Shown here: piece by piece, positions 1-8,423 of the stretch | How the letters are laid out: every line of letters starts with the position of its first letter | Numbering within the stretch: the stretch's first letter is position 1 | Assembly: GCA_944372595.1 (NCBI GenBank) | Contig: CALVZT010000026.1 | Location: 1-9,954, forward strand | Direction: 5' to 3' | DNA length: 9,954 nucleotides | From: an uncultured Clostridia bacterium | GTDB taxonomy: Bacteria > Bacillota > Clostridia > Christensenellales > UBA1242 | Made by a program: the position numbers and the translations under genes | The notes under the pieces: generated by a model | Databases searched by the model: none | The model's input: the letters and a program-made list of their open reading frames with translations, nothing else | Told to the model about the DNA's origin: nothing

Positions 1-495
1 AGGTATTAATACATTCTCTATTGCAACATTATGAAGTCCAATTCCTTTATCAGAAGTTAAAGAATGTTGCTCGTCTCCTAATATCAACGTAATTGTTACT
101 CTTGATTGTTCATTATCTTTATAACTATCAACAAATGCCGAAGCATTTGCATACACTACTCCCTTGTTTATCATTGCAACAATGTCGCTCGTTAAGTTCA
201 CATACGCAATACCTGATGCGGTTTTTCCCGCTACTAAAAATTCAGGAACTATTGTATAAAATTTTTGTCCGTCTTTTTGTTCAATCTCACAATTTTCGAG
301 AGTAGAATTTCCTAATTCATCGTTAAAATAGTGATATGGCTTACTTCCAGAATATCCTGTTAAATAATAATTATTGGCTGATAATCCTTCAATATCTGCA
401 TAAGCCTTTGAGGAGGTATTTAGCACGGCAAAAACCATTGCACAGAATGCAAAAACACAAGTTATTATCAATAAAAGTTTATTTTTTTTTGCCAT
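1..495 (-). CDS. Secreted protein of unknown function, N-terminal 165 residues (runs off left edge)
   Basis: An open frame runs without a stop from the ATG at 495 to the window edge. The protein starts MAKKNKLLLIITCVFAFCAM: a lysine-rich n-region, a hydrophobic core to about residue 25, and a likely signal peptidase I site after AYA (residues 31-33), followed by DIEGLSANNYYL. There is no lipobox cysteine, so a lipoprotein is unlikely. The exported part (residues 34-165) is polar with beta-like alternation and matches no family I can name. The start is fixed by AAAGGAGGT just upstream, and no other in-frame start lies between that site and the ATG. It is the fourth gene of the leftward operon, 17 bp after the giant Ig-like protein, so it may be a partner surface protein (inference). 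Codons 2-5 contain a run of nine A. The C-terminus is outside the window, so any anchor, enzyme or repeat domain there cannot be seen. Confidence 0.85.
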   Translation of the reverse strand, partial: MAKKNKLLLIITCVFAFCAMVFAVLNTSSKAYADIEGLSANNYYLTGYSGSKPYHYFNDELGNSTLENCEIEQKDGQKFYTIVPEFLVAGKTASGIAYVNLTSDIVAMINKGVVYANASAFVDSYKDNEQSRVTITLILGDEQHSLTSDKGIGLHNVAIENVLIP

Positions 496-505
496 AATAC
501 AAATT

Positions 506-514
506 ACCTCCTTT
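506..514 (-). promoter_or_regulatory. Strong Shine-Dalgarno site for the signal-peptide protein
   Basis: AAAGGAGGT on the minus strand is a full match to the 16S anti-SD. It ends 10 nt before the ATG at 495 and overlaps the last two bases of the TAA stop of the upstream 2093-residue gene. The overlap supports co-transcription and re-initiation by terminating ribosomes. Confidence 0.8.
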
Positions 515-3500
515 ATATAATTCTTGGTTGAGCAATATTAATGTTTTCATAAGTATCTTGTGGTCTAATAAATGGTGCTGGCCCTGGTGTCACATTGCCT
601 TTAAGAGAAAGCATATTGATATTAAACTCAACGGGTATTAAGTCACCAATAGCATTTACTTTACCTTTATAATTAGCATCAATATAATTGCATTTTGTAT
701 TTAAATTACTCCTATCCACATTACCATAAGATTTGAATGTACCAACTGGAGTTTTTGCTTCTAATGCAAGTACACCTAGTAAGAAATATTCTTTATCGTT
801 GTATACATATTTATATTCGTCTTGGGCAGAAATTAATTTTTTAGCTTCATTTACAAATTGCTCAACGTATTGACCAAAGCCCAACTCTTCAGGTATAAAA
901 TTCATAACAGCATCTAATTGAAATTCATCTAACGTAATCCAATTATATATATATACGTTATTTTGCATCTCAAAAGTAGAAGGTTGTAATTCACTCAATT
1001 CTTTTTCGTCATAAGGGTCAAGAATAACACTGCATAACAATGATCTAGCAAATATTGTATCACGTGCTATTACATGAGAACCTTGTTGTTGTTTATTGCT
1101 TCTAATAACAAGTCCACCCGAGAAAGTATTTCTAATAATACTTCCAGCAAATGTTACTTGTGCACTATTTACCTGCACGCATATCATTGCATTTTCAATA
1201 ATTGTATTTTGAACAATGACGTTATTTTGATTTTCGATTCGCAATATTTTACCTTTTTCTCTTAATTCACTCAAAGCAGCATTAGCCCCAAAAGTTGCTC
1301 CTCTTAAAGTAACATTATCTATTATTACATTTGATGCCTTAACTTCGACTTTGACATCACTTGACATATTGCTTAAATCTAATAAACATCCATTGCCATA
1401 TAAGTTATTGAATAACTGAATATTTCCGTTGCCAGTACCGTTGTTAAAGTTATTATCTTTATTGACAACAATGGTATTAGCATCGTTTTGTGCTTGTAAA
1501 ATAACAGGTATTTTGTCATTTATTGCTTTTATCATTTGTACATCATTTGTTACATTAACACCAGAAACGACGTTAAATGTATATGATGTATATTTTGCTG
1601 TTGCAGATTCAAAAGGTTTTTGTTGGGCAACTGTTATTGTTACTTGACCAACATTACCAACAAATGTGACTAATCCATTTGCGTTTACTGTCGCAATTTG
1701 TTCATTTGATGATGACCATACTAGATTAACTCCGTCTATTGTTTGGTCAGGATTAATAACTAACGCCCCGTTGGTATCACGTGCGCTTTTGATTTTCATT
1801 TGATAAGTATTATAATACTGTCCATCGTCAGTTAAAAACTGATTGCCAAATACTCTATATCCACCTATTCCCTTTATGTCATCTTGACTTATAAGTTCAA
1901 GGACGATATCGCTTAACTTTTTGTGGATAGTCAAAGTCCTTGTAACACTTATATCAGTTCCTTCAATATAAGCCGTAACATCAACCGTTCCAGTTGCCTT
2001 ACCTTTAACCATACATTGATTGCCTGTAATTTTTAAAGTCACAAGGTCAGGATTAGATACTGCCCAAGATATTACATAGTCTTCGGCATCAATAGGACTT
2101 GGCCAAGCGGTTAATGTAATAAAGTCAGATACATACATTTGAGTTGGCGTATCATCAAATACCAAATCTTTAATTTGTTTTGTATACTCAATATATATTG
2201 AAACAAATATGCTTGGATTATCTTTTAATGTAACCGTAACATAAACAATACCTAATTTATAGAATTCCACATAACCATCCTGACTAACATTAGCTATTGT
2301 TGGGTCATTAATTGTATATATTAATTCTGTTTGTTGAGTATCATACGGATAAGCCTTTGCTTCAATTTTATAAGAAGGTACTGATACATACACTTCTTTA
2401 TCATCAACTTGAATACCAGTTGCATGTGTATAAACAGTTATTTTGAATGTTCCAAGATTTATATTATTTAAATACAAGTCGAAAGTGGCGGTTCCGCCAT
2501 AACAAGCAGTAATTCTTCCATTATAAAAATCAATTACATTAGTATTGCTAACAATTGGTTGTTCGGATAAATTCTTTATCTCATATTGAAGTTTATCAAA
2601 ATCCGCAGGAATTACCTTTGTGGTATTAAAATAATAATCTTCCCCAGCATTTAATGTTAATGATTTAGGATTTCCTTCAAAGTCAGATGTATCAATCTCT
2701 GCTTGCATTAATTGATTATATGTGCAATAGAAAGTGTATGTTTTAGAAATTTCTCCATTTGTGTTGTCTTTGCTAATATATTTGATAGTAACTACACCAG
2801 CTTTTTGGAAATAAATAGTATTATCTTTAATATTGGCAACACTTGAATCTGAAATTACAAAATCAATATCTCTAATTGAAGCATCATTTGGAGTGATATT
2901 GACATTAAAATTCAATGTTTCTTTACTAGTAATAATCATACCATTGTAATATTCTACATTACCAAAATCAACATCAATATTTGTTGTTGAACAAATAACA
3001 TTAACTAAGCAGTCCGAATAAATAATATTGCCATAATAATCGTAAGTATAAACTCTAATTGTTGCTGAGCCACCATATAATCCTTTGACTACTCCATCGC
3101 TATTAATAGTAATTACCTGGTTATCACTACCATCAGAAGTGCTATAATTTAGTACTTCATAATAAACATTGTAAGAACCTAAATCTAGTGGATAAATTGT
3201 CTTTGGATATATATTTAATGACATTCCCTTATTAACATTACCACTTGACATATTAAGCACAATATCACTTACATAGCCCATAGTACTTGTAACATTTATT
3301 TGCTCAGTAATGTTACTTCCGTCTGTTGTACTTACAAGGACTACAACACTACCTGCTTGGGTAAACGTAATTGTTCTATCGTTTAATGTAGCAATATTAG
3401 TGTCTTTAAGTTGATATACTAATTCTTTGTTTGTTGCATTGCTTGGCAATGCCGTTGCAGAAATAGTAACTGAATTATTGGCAGTTAGAATATTGTTGGT

Positions 3501-6500
3501 CGAGATTTGTATTTCTTGTACTTTCTTTATAACATTAATAGTAACATTCTTCGTAATACCATTAGATAATTCAATTAAAATTTTGCTAGTTCCACCATTA
3601 AGAGCAGTTATAACATTATCAACAATGTTTACAACTTCTTCTCCTTGCGAATGACTAATTTCTCTGATTGATAAGTGGGTATTACTTGTATCAAAAGGTA
3701 TCCATTTTGTTACATTTACACTAACACTTTCTCCAACATCCAAAGTAAGAGTTGAGGCAATATTTAACTCAGCAGATAATGCATCTCCACCTGTATATCT
3801 AATTCTTATGAGTGTTTGAGCATCTCCTTGAACACTTTGGACTAGTATATTAACTATTCCCGCTTGGATGAAATAAATATAATCATTTTGGATATACGCT
3901 ATATGCTCACTAGCCACACCATTTGATGTATAAGAACTGTCAATGCTAATAGTAACATTTTTATTAGAAGTGTTATGTGGCAAAACATCAAATTCGAGTT
4001 TAATCTCACTAGATGCTGTAATGTATTCGCCGTTATATTGGTCAATTTGACTTGCAAACACAATTTGCTCCGCTAATTGTATTACATTAATAGTAATTGA
4101 GTAGAATGCTATGTTACTACCATATTCATCATATAAATAACACTCAACAACTGCATTTCCTAAGCCAACTGCTGTTATTAAATCATTTTCAATATTTATA
4201 ACGTCGCCCAAATCCACTGGTTGAGATTCAACTAATTTAATCGATAAAGTATCATATACCATTCCACTAGACGAAAAATCTAATTTAAAACTATCACCAA
4301 CTGCGAGTTCAACAGATTCAACAGTAGGGTCAATAGTAGAAGAACCATTATCAACCTTTGTAATTGTGAATATATATTTTACATCAGGGTTAGAATTGCT
4401 TATCGCAGTAATTTGAACAACACCATTTTGCTTGAAAGTTAAAATATTATTATCAATACTTGCAATAGAAGTATCATCTACAAAATAACTTACTGATTTA
4501 TCTGTTGTATCTTCTGGCAAGACAATTGCATTCAATACTATTGATGATTTGGTCGTTTCAATGTTGCTTGGTTGAACTTGAATGCTTTCTGCTTTTCTGA
4601 TTACGGTGATGTTATATACAAGTTGCACGGTAGTCGAAACATACACTGACAATGTCGCAGTACCACCAGATACAGCAGTTACACTATTACCGTCAATATC
4701 CAAGACCTTATTAATTGCATTAAGTGTAATTTGATTTGATACCACAAGCGTTAAATTTTTGTAAATAGCATTTGATGGCGATACATTTAATACCTCAACA
4801 TCAAACGAATCTCCAACATATAAGGTTGTTGGAACTTCAACAATTTGTCCGTTATAATTAGCAATTACACTAGCATCAGTAGGATTAGGGCCAACATATC
4901 TAATATCCACACTTGTTGATGCTCCGCCGTCACTTGAAGTTGCATATAAAGTTACAACACCTACGTAGTTAAATTTAAATGTATTACCTACAATTACAGC
5001 CATTTTTTTATCACTTACTGACCATACAACACCTTTATTTTGTACATCAAGTGGTAATGTTAACGCATCAAAACTAACAGTACTCTCGCCTGTTACATAT
5101 TCTCCATTAATATTTTCCAAATTAAGTTGAATTTGTATTTGTTCAACTTTTCTTATTACATTGATGTTACAAGTTTTTTCAATAATATTGTTTTGAGCAG
5201 TTTTTAATGATAATTTGATAACGGCATTACCACCGCCCAAAGTAACAATAGTTCCATCTTCCAAAACTTTTACAACATCGTTGCCGTCTATACCATTTTG
5301 TTCAACAACTTCATACAAAATGTCTTGATAAACGGCATTTTGTGGTTCAATTACATAATTAAGTTTATATGTATCACCATAATTTAATTCAACATCATTG
5401 TCAATCAAATCAAAATCAGTAGCATATCCACCAGTATATACGACTTCTATTGTCTTTTTAATATCACTATAATCGCTGTTTGCATATATAACAACTTTAA
5501 CTGATGAATAGGTGGAATTGATAAAATTCACTATTCCATCGGAACTAACAGTAGCAATATTATTATCAAGAGAATGATAATAGAAATTATTATTTGTAGA
5601 GTTGTATGGATAAGACTTTGGTTCTAGTTTAATCTGTTTTTGAGCCGTTATAATGGTATCGTCAATGATTATACTTTCCGCTGGACTTTCAACATAAACT
5701 AAAACATTTTTCTCAATATATTCATTTTCATTTTTCTTAATTCTTGCAGTAATTGTAGTACTACCACCACCTACAAATTGCACATAACCGCTTTCATCAA
5801 CGTAGGCAACTTTACTATCAGAAGTTAAAAATTCAACATCTGTGTTTATTACATTACTTGGAACAGTTGTGTAATTAATATATTTTGCAGTATCACCAAT
5901 TTGTGCATTTATTATATATTCATCAAGTATCAAGTCAGCAGCATATCCATCAGTATTAGTTATTTTAACAACTTCTGTAAAGTTACCATCAATTGTCCTA
6001 ATAGTTACATTAACCGTACCTGCTTTTTTGAATGAAACCATACCAGAAGAATTAACGGTAGCAATTGAGGTATTATCTACTATAAATTCAACCGTTTTAT
6101 TAGAAGCATTCAACGGATAAATGCTATAACCAATTTGATGATAACCAGCAGATGTAACAACTTCATTATTATCTACAACCAAACTTGTTACTGGATTAAT
6201 AATAGCAATAGTAAGGTAAGAAGTATATCCGCCGTCATCAGTTGTTGCAGTAATAGTAACGTATCCAACACCTACGCCATATACTATGCCATTAGCATCA
6301 ACTTTTGCAATACTCTCATCGCTACTTTTGAATGTAACACCTTTATCTAATGCTTCGTCTGGCAACACCGTTGCCCTCAATTGCATATTCTCCCCTATTG
6401 GAACTTCCTTTTGAGGCGAAGTCAAAATTACTTGATGAGCTTTTGTATCGGTTATGTAAAAATAACAACTGGCTTTTTTGTGCCCATCGACAGTTGTAAC

Positions 6501-6794
6501 GGTTATATACCCTTTACCAAACCCAACAAAAGTAACATTACCATTCAAATCTACTTGTGCAACATCTTCATTATCACTTTCCCATATCAAATCCTTATTA
6601 GTTGCACTTTCAGGGTAAATGGTTGCTTTTAGACTAACTATATCATCAATATTAGCAATTATTTCGTCACGATTTAATTTAACAGCGTCAACAGAAATAG
6701 AAACAGTACCTACGACAGCATTAACTGTTAGGTTAACAATAATTACTATTACTAGCGGAATCGCTATCATAAGAAAAATCAGTAACTTTTTCAT
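513..6794 (-). CDS. Giant exported Ig-like (Big_2-like) repeat protein with C-terminal beta-helix domain, 2093 aa
   Basis: Residues 2-29 are a Lys-Lys n-region and a long hydrophobic stretch that serves as a signal peptide (possible cleavage after VNA, residue 26) or an uncleaved anchor. Residues 31-1744 form about 19 units of 82-117 residues. Many show the bacterial Ig-like group 2 pattern: a proline turn (YPESATNK, LPDEALDK), then 'SDxxIAxVDxxG', then a glycine before a 'VTITATT'-like strand. Units 3-16 alternate between two types. Residues 1745-1925 carry the short Val/Ile/Asn ladder of a right-handed parallel beta-helix; the last 170 residues are unassigned. No LPXTG, GW or S-layer motif is visible, and I see no obvious enzyme active site. 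Big_2 domains are common in adhesins and surface proteins of Firmicutes, so an extracellular stalk or adhesin is the likely role (inference). The gene lies 7 bp after the permease gene, and its SD overlaps the permease stop. Stop codon is TAA. Confidence 0.9.
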   Translation of the reverse strand: MKKLLIFLMIAIPLVIVIIVNLTVNAVVGTVSISVDAVKLNRDEIIANIDDIVSLKATIYPESATNKDLIWESDNEDVAQVDLNGNVTFVGFGKGYITVTTVDGHKKASCYFYITDTKAHQVILTSPQKEVPIGENMQLRATVLPDEALDKGVTFKSSDESIAKVDANGIVYGVGVGYVTITATTDDGGYTSYLTIAIINPVTSLVVDNNEVVTSAGYHQIGYSIYPLNASNKTVEFIVDNTSIATVNSSGMVSFKKAGTVNVTIRTIDGNFTEVVKITNTDGYAADLILDEYIINAQIGDTAKYINYTTVPSNVINTDVEFLTSDSKVAYVDESGYVQFVGGGSTTITARIKKNENEYIEKNVLVYVESPAESIIIDDTIITAQKQIKLEPKSYPYNSTNNNFYYHSLDNNIATVSSDGIVNFINSTYSSVKVVIYANSDYSDIKKTIEVVYTGGYATDFDLIDNDVELNYGDTYKLNYVIEPQNAVYQDILYEVVEQNGIDGNDVVKVLEDGTIVTLGGGNAVIKLSLKTAQNNIIEKTCNINVIRKVEQIQIQLNLENINGEYVTGESTVSFDALTLPLDVQNKGVVWSVSDKKMAVIVGNTFKFNYVGVVTLYATSSDGGASTSVDIRYVGPNPTDASVIANYNGQIVEVPTTLYVGDSFDVEVLNVSPSNAIYKNLTLVVSNQITLNAINKVLDIDGNSVTAVSGGTATLSVYVSTTVQLVYNITVIRKAESIQVQPSNIETTKSSIVLNAIVLPEDTTDKSVSYFVDDTSIASIDNNILTFKQNGVVQITAISNSNPDVKYIFTITKVDNGSSTIDPTVESVELAVGDSFKLDFSSSGMVYDTLSIKLVESQPVDLGDVINIENDLITAVGLGNAVVECYLYDEYGSNIAFYSITINVIQLAEQIVFASQIDQYNGEYITASSEIKLEFDVLPHNTSNKNVTISIDSSYTSNGVASEHIAYIQNDYIYFIQAGIVNILVQSVQGDAQTLIRIRYTGGDALSAELNIASTLTLDVGESVSVNVTKWIPFDTSNTHLSIREISHSQGEEVVNIVDNVITALNGGTSKILIELSNGITKNVTINVIKKVQEIQISTNNILTANNSVTISATALPSNATNKELVYQLKDTNIATLNDRTITFTQAGSVVVLVSTTDGSNITEQINVTSTMGYVSDIVLNMSSGNVNKGMSLNIYPKTIYPLDLGSYNVYYEVLNYSTSDGSDNQVITINSDGVVKGLYGGSATIRVYTYDYYGNIIYSDCLVNVICSTTNIDVDFGNVEYYNGMIITSKETLNFNVNITPNDASIRDIDFVISDSSVANIKDNTIYFQKAGVVTIKYISKDNTNGEISKTYTFYCTYNQLMQAEIDTSDFEGNPKSLTLNAGEDYYFNTTKVIPADFDKLQYEIKNLSEQPIVSNTNVIDFYNGRITACYGGTATFDLYLNNINLGTFKITVYTHATGIQVDDKEVYVSVPSYKIEAKAYPYDTQQTELIYTINDPTIANVSQDGYVEFYKLGIVYVTVTLKDNPSIFVSIYIEYTKQIKDLVFDDTPTQMYVSDFITLTAWPSPIDAEDYVISWAVSNPDLVTLKITGNQCMVKGKATGTVDVTAYIEGTDISVTRTLTIHKKLSDIVLELISQDDIKGIGGYRVFGNQFLTDDGQYYNTYQMKIKSARDTNGALVINPDQTIDGVNLVWSSSNEQIATVNANGLVTFVGNVGQVTITVAQQKPFESATAKYTSYTFNVVSGVNVTNDVQMIKAINDKIPVILQAQNDANTIVVNKDNNFNNGTGNGNIQLFNNLYGNGCLLDLSNMSSDVKVEVKASNVIIDNVTLRGATFGANAALSELREKGKILRIENQNNVIVQNTIIENAMICVQVNSAQVTFAGSIIRNTFSGGLVIRSNKQQQGSHVIARDTIFARSLLCSVILDPYDEKELSELQPSTFEMQNNVYIYNWITLDEFQLDAVMNFIPEELGFGQYVEQFVNEAKKLISAQDEYKYVYNDKEYFLLGVLALEAKTPVGTFKSYGNVDRSNLNTKCNYIDANYKGKVNAIGDLIPVEFNINMLSLKGNVTPGPAPFIRPQDTYENINIAQPRII
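1020..1502 (-). other. Beta-helix-like segment of the giant protein (residues about 1765-1925)
   Basis: Short strands with Asn/Gly/Ile/Val repeat at about 20-25 residue steps: VILQAQNDANTIVV, VKVEVKASNVIIDNVTLRGA, ILRIENQNNVIVQNTIIENA, ICVQVNSAQVTFAGSIIRNT, GLVIRSN and HVIARDTIFAR. 'NVIIDNVTLRG' and 'NNVIVQNTIIEN' are typical rungs of right-handed parallel beta-helices, as in pectate-lyase-fold proteins. I cannot identify a catalytic set, so binding rather than enzyme activity is equally possible. The domain sits at the far end of the Ig-like stalk from the membrane segment. Confidence 0.6.
1563..6704 (-). repeat. Coding repeat tract: about 19 Ig-like units (residues 31-1744)
   Basis: Unit boundaries read by eye, in residues: 31-119, 120-202, 203-285, 286-372, 373-458, 459-550, 551-638, 639-735, 736-819, 820-908, 909-1005, 1006-1092, 1093-1175, 1176-1270, 1271-1363, 1364-1458, 1459-1540, 1541-1627 and 1628-1744. 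Units differ strongly in sequence and I see no near-identical DNA copies, so the array is old rather than recently expanded. Units 1 and 2 keep the classic Big_2 pattern best. The last unit is about 30 residues longer than the others because of an insertion ahead of its 'LVWSSSNEQIATVNANGLVT' core (residues 1691-1710). Confidence 0.75.
2421..6188 (-). repeat. Seven A-B super-repeats within the Ig-like tract (units 3-16)
   Basis: Two unit types alternate. Type A has a proline turn (LPEDTTDK, LPSNATNK), 'IAxI/V', then 'F.QAGxV' and a linker such as YTGGYATD or YVGPNPTD. Type B has 'VGDSF/YGDTY', a longer central loop ending in 'VVxI.(D/N)', then 'ITAxxGGTA' and a linker such as INVIRKVE, ITVIRKAE or INVIKKVQ. 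Pairs in nucleotides, from the N-terminal end: 6188-5679, 5678-5145, 5144-4590, 4589-4071, 4070-3519, 3518-2985 and 2984-2421, giving 170-188 residues each. The third to sixth pairs show the pattern most clearly; the first is the weakest. Confidence 0.65.
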
Positions 6795-6797
6795 ATA

Positions 6798-6803
6798 TCT
6801 CCT
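6798..6803 (-). promoter_or_regulatory. Shine-Dalgarno site of the giant protein, inside the permease stop codon
   Basis: AGGAGA on the minus strand starts at the A of the permease TAG stop (6802-6804) and lies 3-4 nt before the ATG at 6794. The spacing is tight but usable. The overlap suggests that translation of the giant protein is coupled to that of the permease. Confidence 0.7.
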
Positions 6804-8415
6804 ACGCTTCTATATTTGTGTAACGCTTTTCTAATTTATAAAATAGTCCAAATACTTCAATTATAATATAAGGCACTGCAAAACCATACAAAACAATATA
6901 TATTGCAGGCATTGATACAAGATAAGCAACAATAATGGAGCCAACACCCATAAGGGCAGCAATTATAAAGCCAATACTTAGGCTTGTATTTACATTTTTT
7001 GTCGTACCAGTTATCTCTTTACCATCAAGGTACATAAACTGCGGTCTTTTGATATCAAGCAACATTGAACCAGCAATATTGCCTACTATAATCAAACATA
7101 CCGCAAGTCCAATCAAAGTTGCGTCAAAATAAGATAAGAATCCAACAAAAGCAAGTACAATACAACTAATCATTATTGAAGGGATTGCCACAATTACATA
7201 TAGCAAAAATTTGACCGTAACTTGTTTGGTATAAGATACTGGGATAATTTTTGTATGAAAGAAATTACCACCCTCTCTTGTAAATGAAGTTGCCGCAAAA
7301 GATGAGCCCATAGTAAGAAACATTATAAGAACAAGTACACTGACTCCCGGTAATATCCCTTCGCCTAACTGATCAACCCCAATGCTAGATGCTATCTTAT
7401 TAGAAAAGTATACCATAAGTGGTGTAGTAATTACAATAGTCAAATATTGGAAAGAATAGTTAACTGATCTAAAAATCGTTAAAAATTCTCTAAAAAACAA
7501 TGCCCCCGTTACACTTCTATCTTTAATTTTAATTTTTCTAGAATAAGCACTGCCTCCCGACTCGGAGTTATCCAATATAATTTTTAGATAAATTTTGTTT
7601 GCAAAATAAATTATCAAAAAGCCCAAAGTAATCACAAGTGTAAAATTAATTAAGATGCTTGGCAAAAATCTATATATCAACAAGGAATTTTTAAATAATA
7701 CCGGTAGATACAAAAAGTTAGCAATAGACTTAATACCAAGAATAATTTGACTTGAAAAAACATCTACTATCTCGCCAGATTGTAAAATACCTAAAATAAA
7801 TTTTAATGCATATATGTATAAAGTAAACCCAACTACTACAAAGAAAACATATATTAAAAGCATTGCAACAAATTTAGTTTTAAGGTATGCAACAATATAC
7901 ATAGTTGGCACTGATAAAATTAGTCCTAGCAAAAATGGAATAATTGGAAAGAATATAATGTTAGGCAAAAGCATCAAAAAGTAAGCAACACCCTGAGAAG
8001 TTAACACTCCGTACATAATAAACATAGGAATGTTCAAAATTGCCGTAAACGCTAATTCGTATATAAATAAATAAGTAATTTTTGCTAGAAATATAATTTT
8101 GCCATCAAGAGGTAATTTTAATACATCGCTATCAGCACTGAAATATAGCGTTTTTGTAGTTAAACTTAATCCAAACAAAAGTTGAATTGTTTGTATTATA
8201 AATGTGTAAAAAACAATAAACTCTTGTTCAATATTTGACCTGACACATATACTTATAACACCATTGAATGCAAATAACAAAATACCTAATATAACAGTTA
8301 TACCCAATGCCAAAATAACCCAACGAACAATCTTAGGAAAAAGTTTTCCTCCAATTGTTCTTCTTGGGTTTTTTACCAAAAATTCAAGTTTTAATAAAGT
8401 TAAAAATTGTTGCAT
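6802..8415 (-). CDS. ABC-2-type exporter permease, 537 aa
   Basis: This is an integral membrane subunit with about 12 hydrophobic segments in two halves. Segments lie near residues 32-54, 65-84, 107-135, 142-175, 181-203 and 251-272, then 322-338, 352-374, 398-425, 429-452, 477-500 and 503-525. A basic, polar loop (about 281-303, SRKIKIKDRS) separates the halves. 'DSDVLKLPL' (94-102) resembles the 'D-x-LLxLP' element common in putative ABC exporter permeases. 'FTREGGNFFHTKIIPVSY' (377-394) and 'LDIKRPQFMYLDGKE' (452-466) look like the conserved second-half motifs of that same group. No ATPase, peptidase or extracellular domain is fused. It begins 8 bp after the ATPase gene, so the two form one transporter. 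The substrate cannot be told from sequence; lipid, peptide, drug and surface-protein roles are all open. Stop codon is TAG. Confidence 0.88.
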   Translation of the reverse strand: MQQFLTLLKLEFLVKNPRRTIGGKLFPKIVRWVILALGITVILGILLFAFNGVISICVRSNIEQEFIVFYTFIIQTIQLLFGLSLTTKTLYFSADSDVLKLPLDGKIIFLAKITYLFIYELAFTAILNIPMFIMYGVLTSQGVAYFLMLLPNIIFFPIIPFLLGLILSVPTMYIVAYLKTKFVAMLLIYVFFVVVGFTLYIYALKFILGILQSGEIVDVFSSQIILGIKSIANFLYLPVLFKNSLLIYRFLPSILINFTLVITLGFLIIYFANKIYLKIILDNSESGGSAYSRKIKIKDRSVTGALFFREFLTIFRSVNYSFQYLTIVITTPLMVYFSNKIASSIGVDQLGEGILPGVSVLVLIMFLTMGSSFAATSFTREGGNFFHTKIIPVSYTKQVTVKFLLYVIVAIPSIMISCIVLAFVGFLSYFDATLIGLAVCLIIVGNIAGSMLLDIKRPQFMYLDGKEITGTTKNVNTSLSIGFIIAALMGVGSIIVAYLVSMPAIYIVLYGFAVPYIIIEVFGLFYKLEKRYTNIEA

Positions 8416-8417
8416 AA

Positions 8418-8422
8418 CACCT
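8418..8422 (-). promoter_or_regulatory. Weak, close Shine-Dalgarno site of the permease
   Basis: AGGTG on the minus strand lies only 2 nt before the ATG at 8415. It follows directly on tandem stops (TAA TAG) of the ATPase gene, with the G of TAG belonging to both. With so poor a site, permease translation probably depends on ribosomes arriving from the ATPase gene (inference). No better in-frame start is visible nearby. Confidence 0.45.
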
Positions 8423-8423
8423 A

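Noticed and set aside
93..305. 70-aa plus-strand frame
   Set aside because: It lies wholly opposite the signal-peptide gene, which has a perfect SD and a convincing N-terminus. The same applies to the plus-strand frames opposite the giant protein, permease and ATPase.
1563..6704. Recent tandem DNA duplication or CRISPR-like array
   Set aside because: The repeats are visible only at the protein level, are 250-350 bp long and strongly diverged. No short identical spaced repeats are seen.
513..6794. Phage tail or virion protein (Ig-like domains occur in phages)
   Set aside because: The protein has an N-terminal export segment and shares an operon with an ABC exporter. No phage structural, lysis or integration gene is present.
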